From: an uncultured Caulobacteraceae bacterium | GTDB taxonomy: Bacteria > Pseudomonadota > Alphaproteobacteria > Caulobacterales > Caulobacteraceae | Assembly: GCA_937910255.1 (NCBI GenBank) | Contig: CALEOQ010000231.1 | Span: 1-5,055 of the forward strand | Direction: 5' to 3' | DNA length: 5,055 bases | In this document: positions 1 through 5,055 of the stretch, piece after piece | Layout: the number at the start of each line of letters is the position of its first letter | Numbering within the stretch: position 1 is the first letter of the stretch | Notes under the pieces: generated by a model | Databases searched by the model: none | Told to the model about the DNA's origin: nothing | Seen by the model: the letters and a program-made list of their open reading frames with translations, nothing else | Made by a program: the position numbers and the translations under genes

Positions 1-5055
<5,055 letters not shown>

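Overview
The whole 5,055-base window is the inside of one gene. Frame +1 is open from the first base to the last (1,685 codons) with no start or stop, and it encodes part of a nonribosomal peptide synthetase (NRPS). The order is adenylation (A1) – carrier (PCP1) – dual epimerization/condensation (E/C) – adenylation (A2) – carrier (PCP2, cut by the window edge). All core motifs needed for activity are present in the parts that can be seen. High GC content, with GC-rich third positions, and an arthrofactin-type dual E/C domain suggest a high-GC Gram-negative bacterium, probably a proteobacterium of the Pseudomonas/Burkholderia/Ralstonia kind. This is inference; the window holds no taxonomic marker gene.

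Layout: 1–about 1590 is A1 with its upstream linker; about 1615–1830 is PCP1; about 1831–1971 is a linker; about 1972–3288 is the E/C domain; about 3310–4900 is A2; about 4924–5055 is the start of PCP2. The outstanding structural feature is a direct repeat. Bases 1–1733 recur at 3310–5042 with no difference that I could find, silent positions included. The period is 3,309 bases, exactly 1,103 codons, which is the length of one C-A-PCP module. The repeat ends abruptly in PCP2, two codons after the codon of the carrier serine.

How the parts work together: A1 and A2 are identical, so both modules should activate the same amino acid, with pocket code D-L-K-N-L-G-S-D-V-K by my alignment to GrsA PheA. 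I cannot match this code to a known substrate. The E/C domain carries both the usual condensation His motif and the extra N-terminal HHLxxxxGD motif of dual E/C domains. It should therefore epimerize the residue held on PCP1 and join it to the residue on PCP2, giving a D-X–L-X step at this point. Inside each A domain, the substrate-pocket segment (about 600–1080 and 3909–4389) has clearly lower GC than its flanks, as expected if the pocket was exchanged by recombination. The window contains no intergenic DNA, RNA gene, promoter, terminator, CRISPR array or mobile-element gene that I can support.
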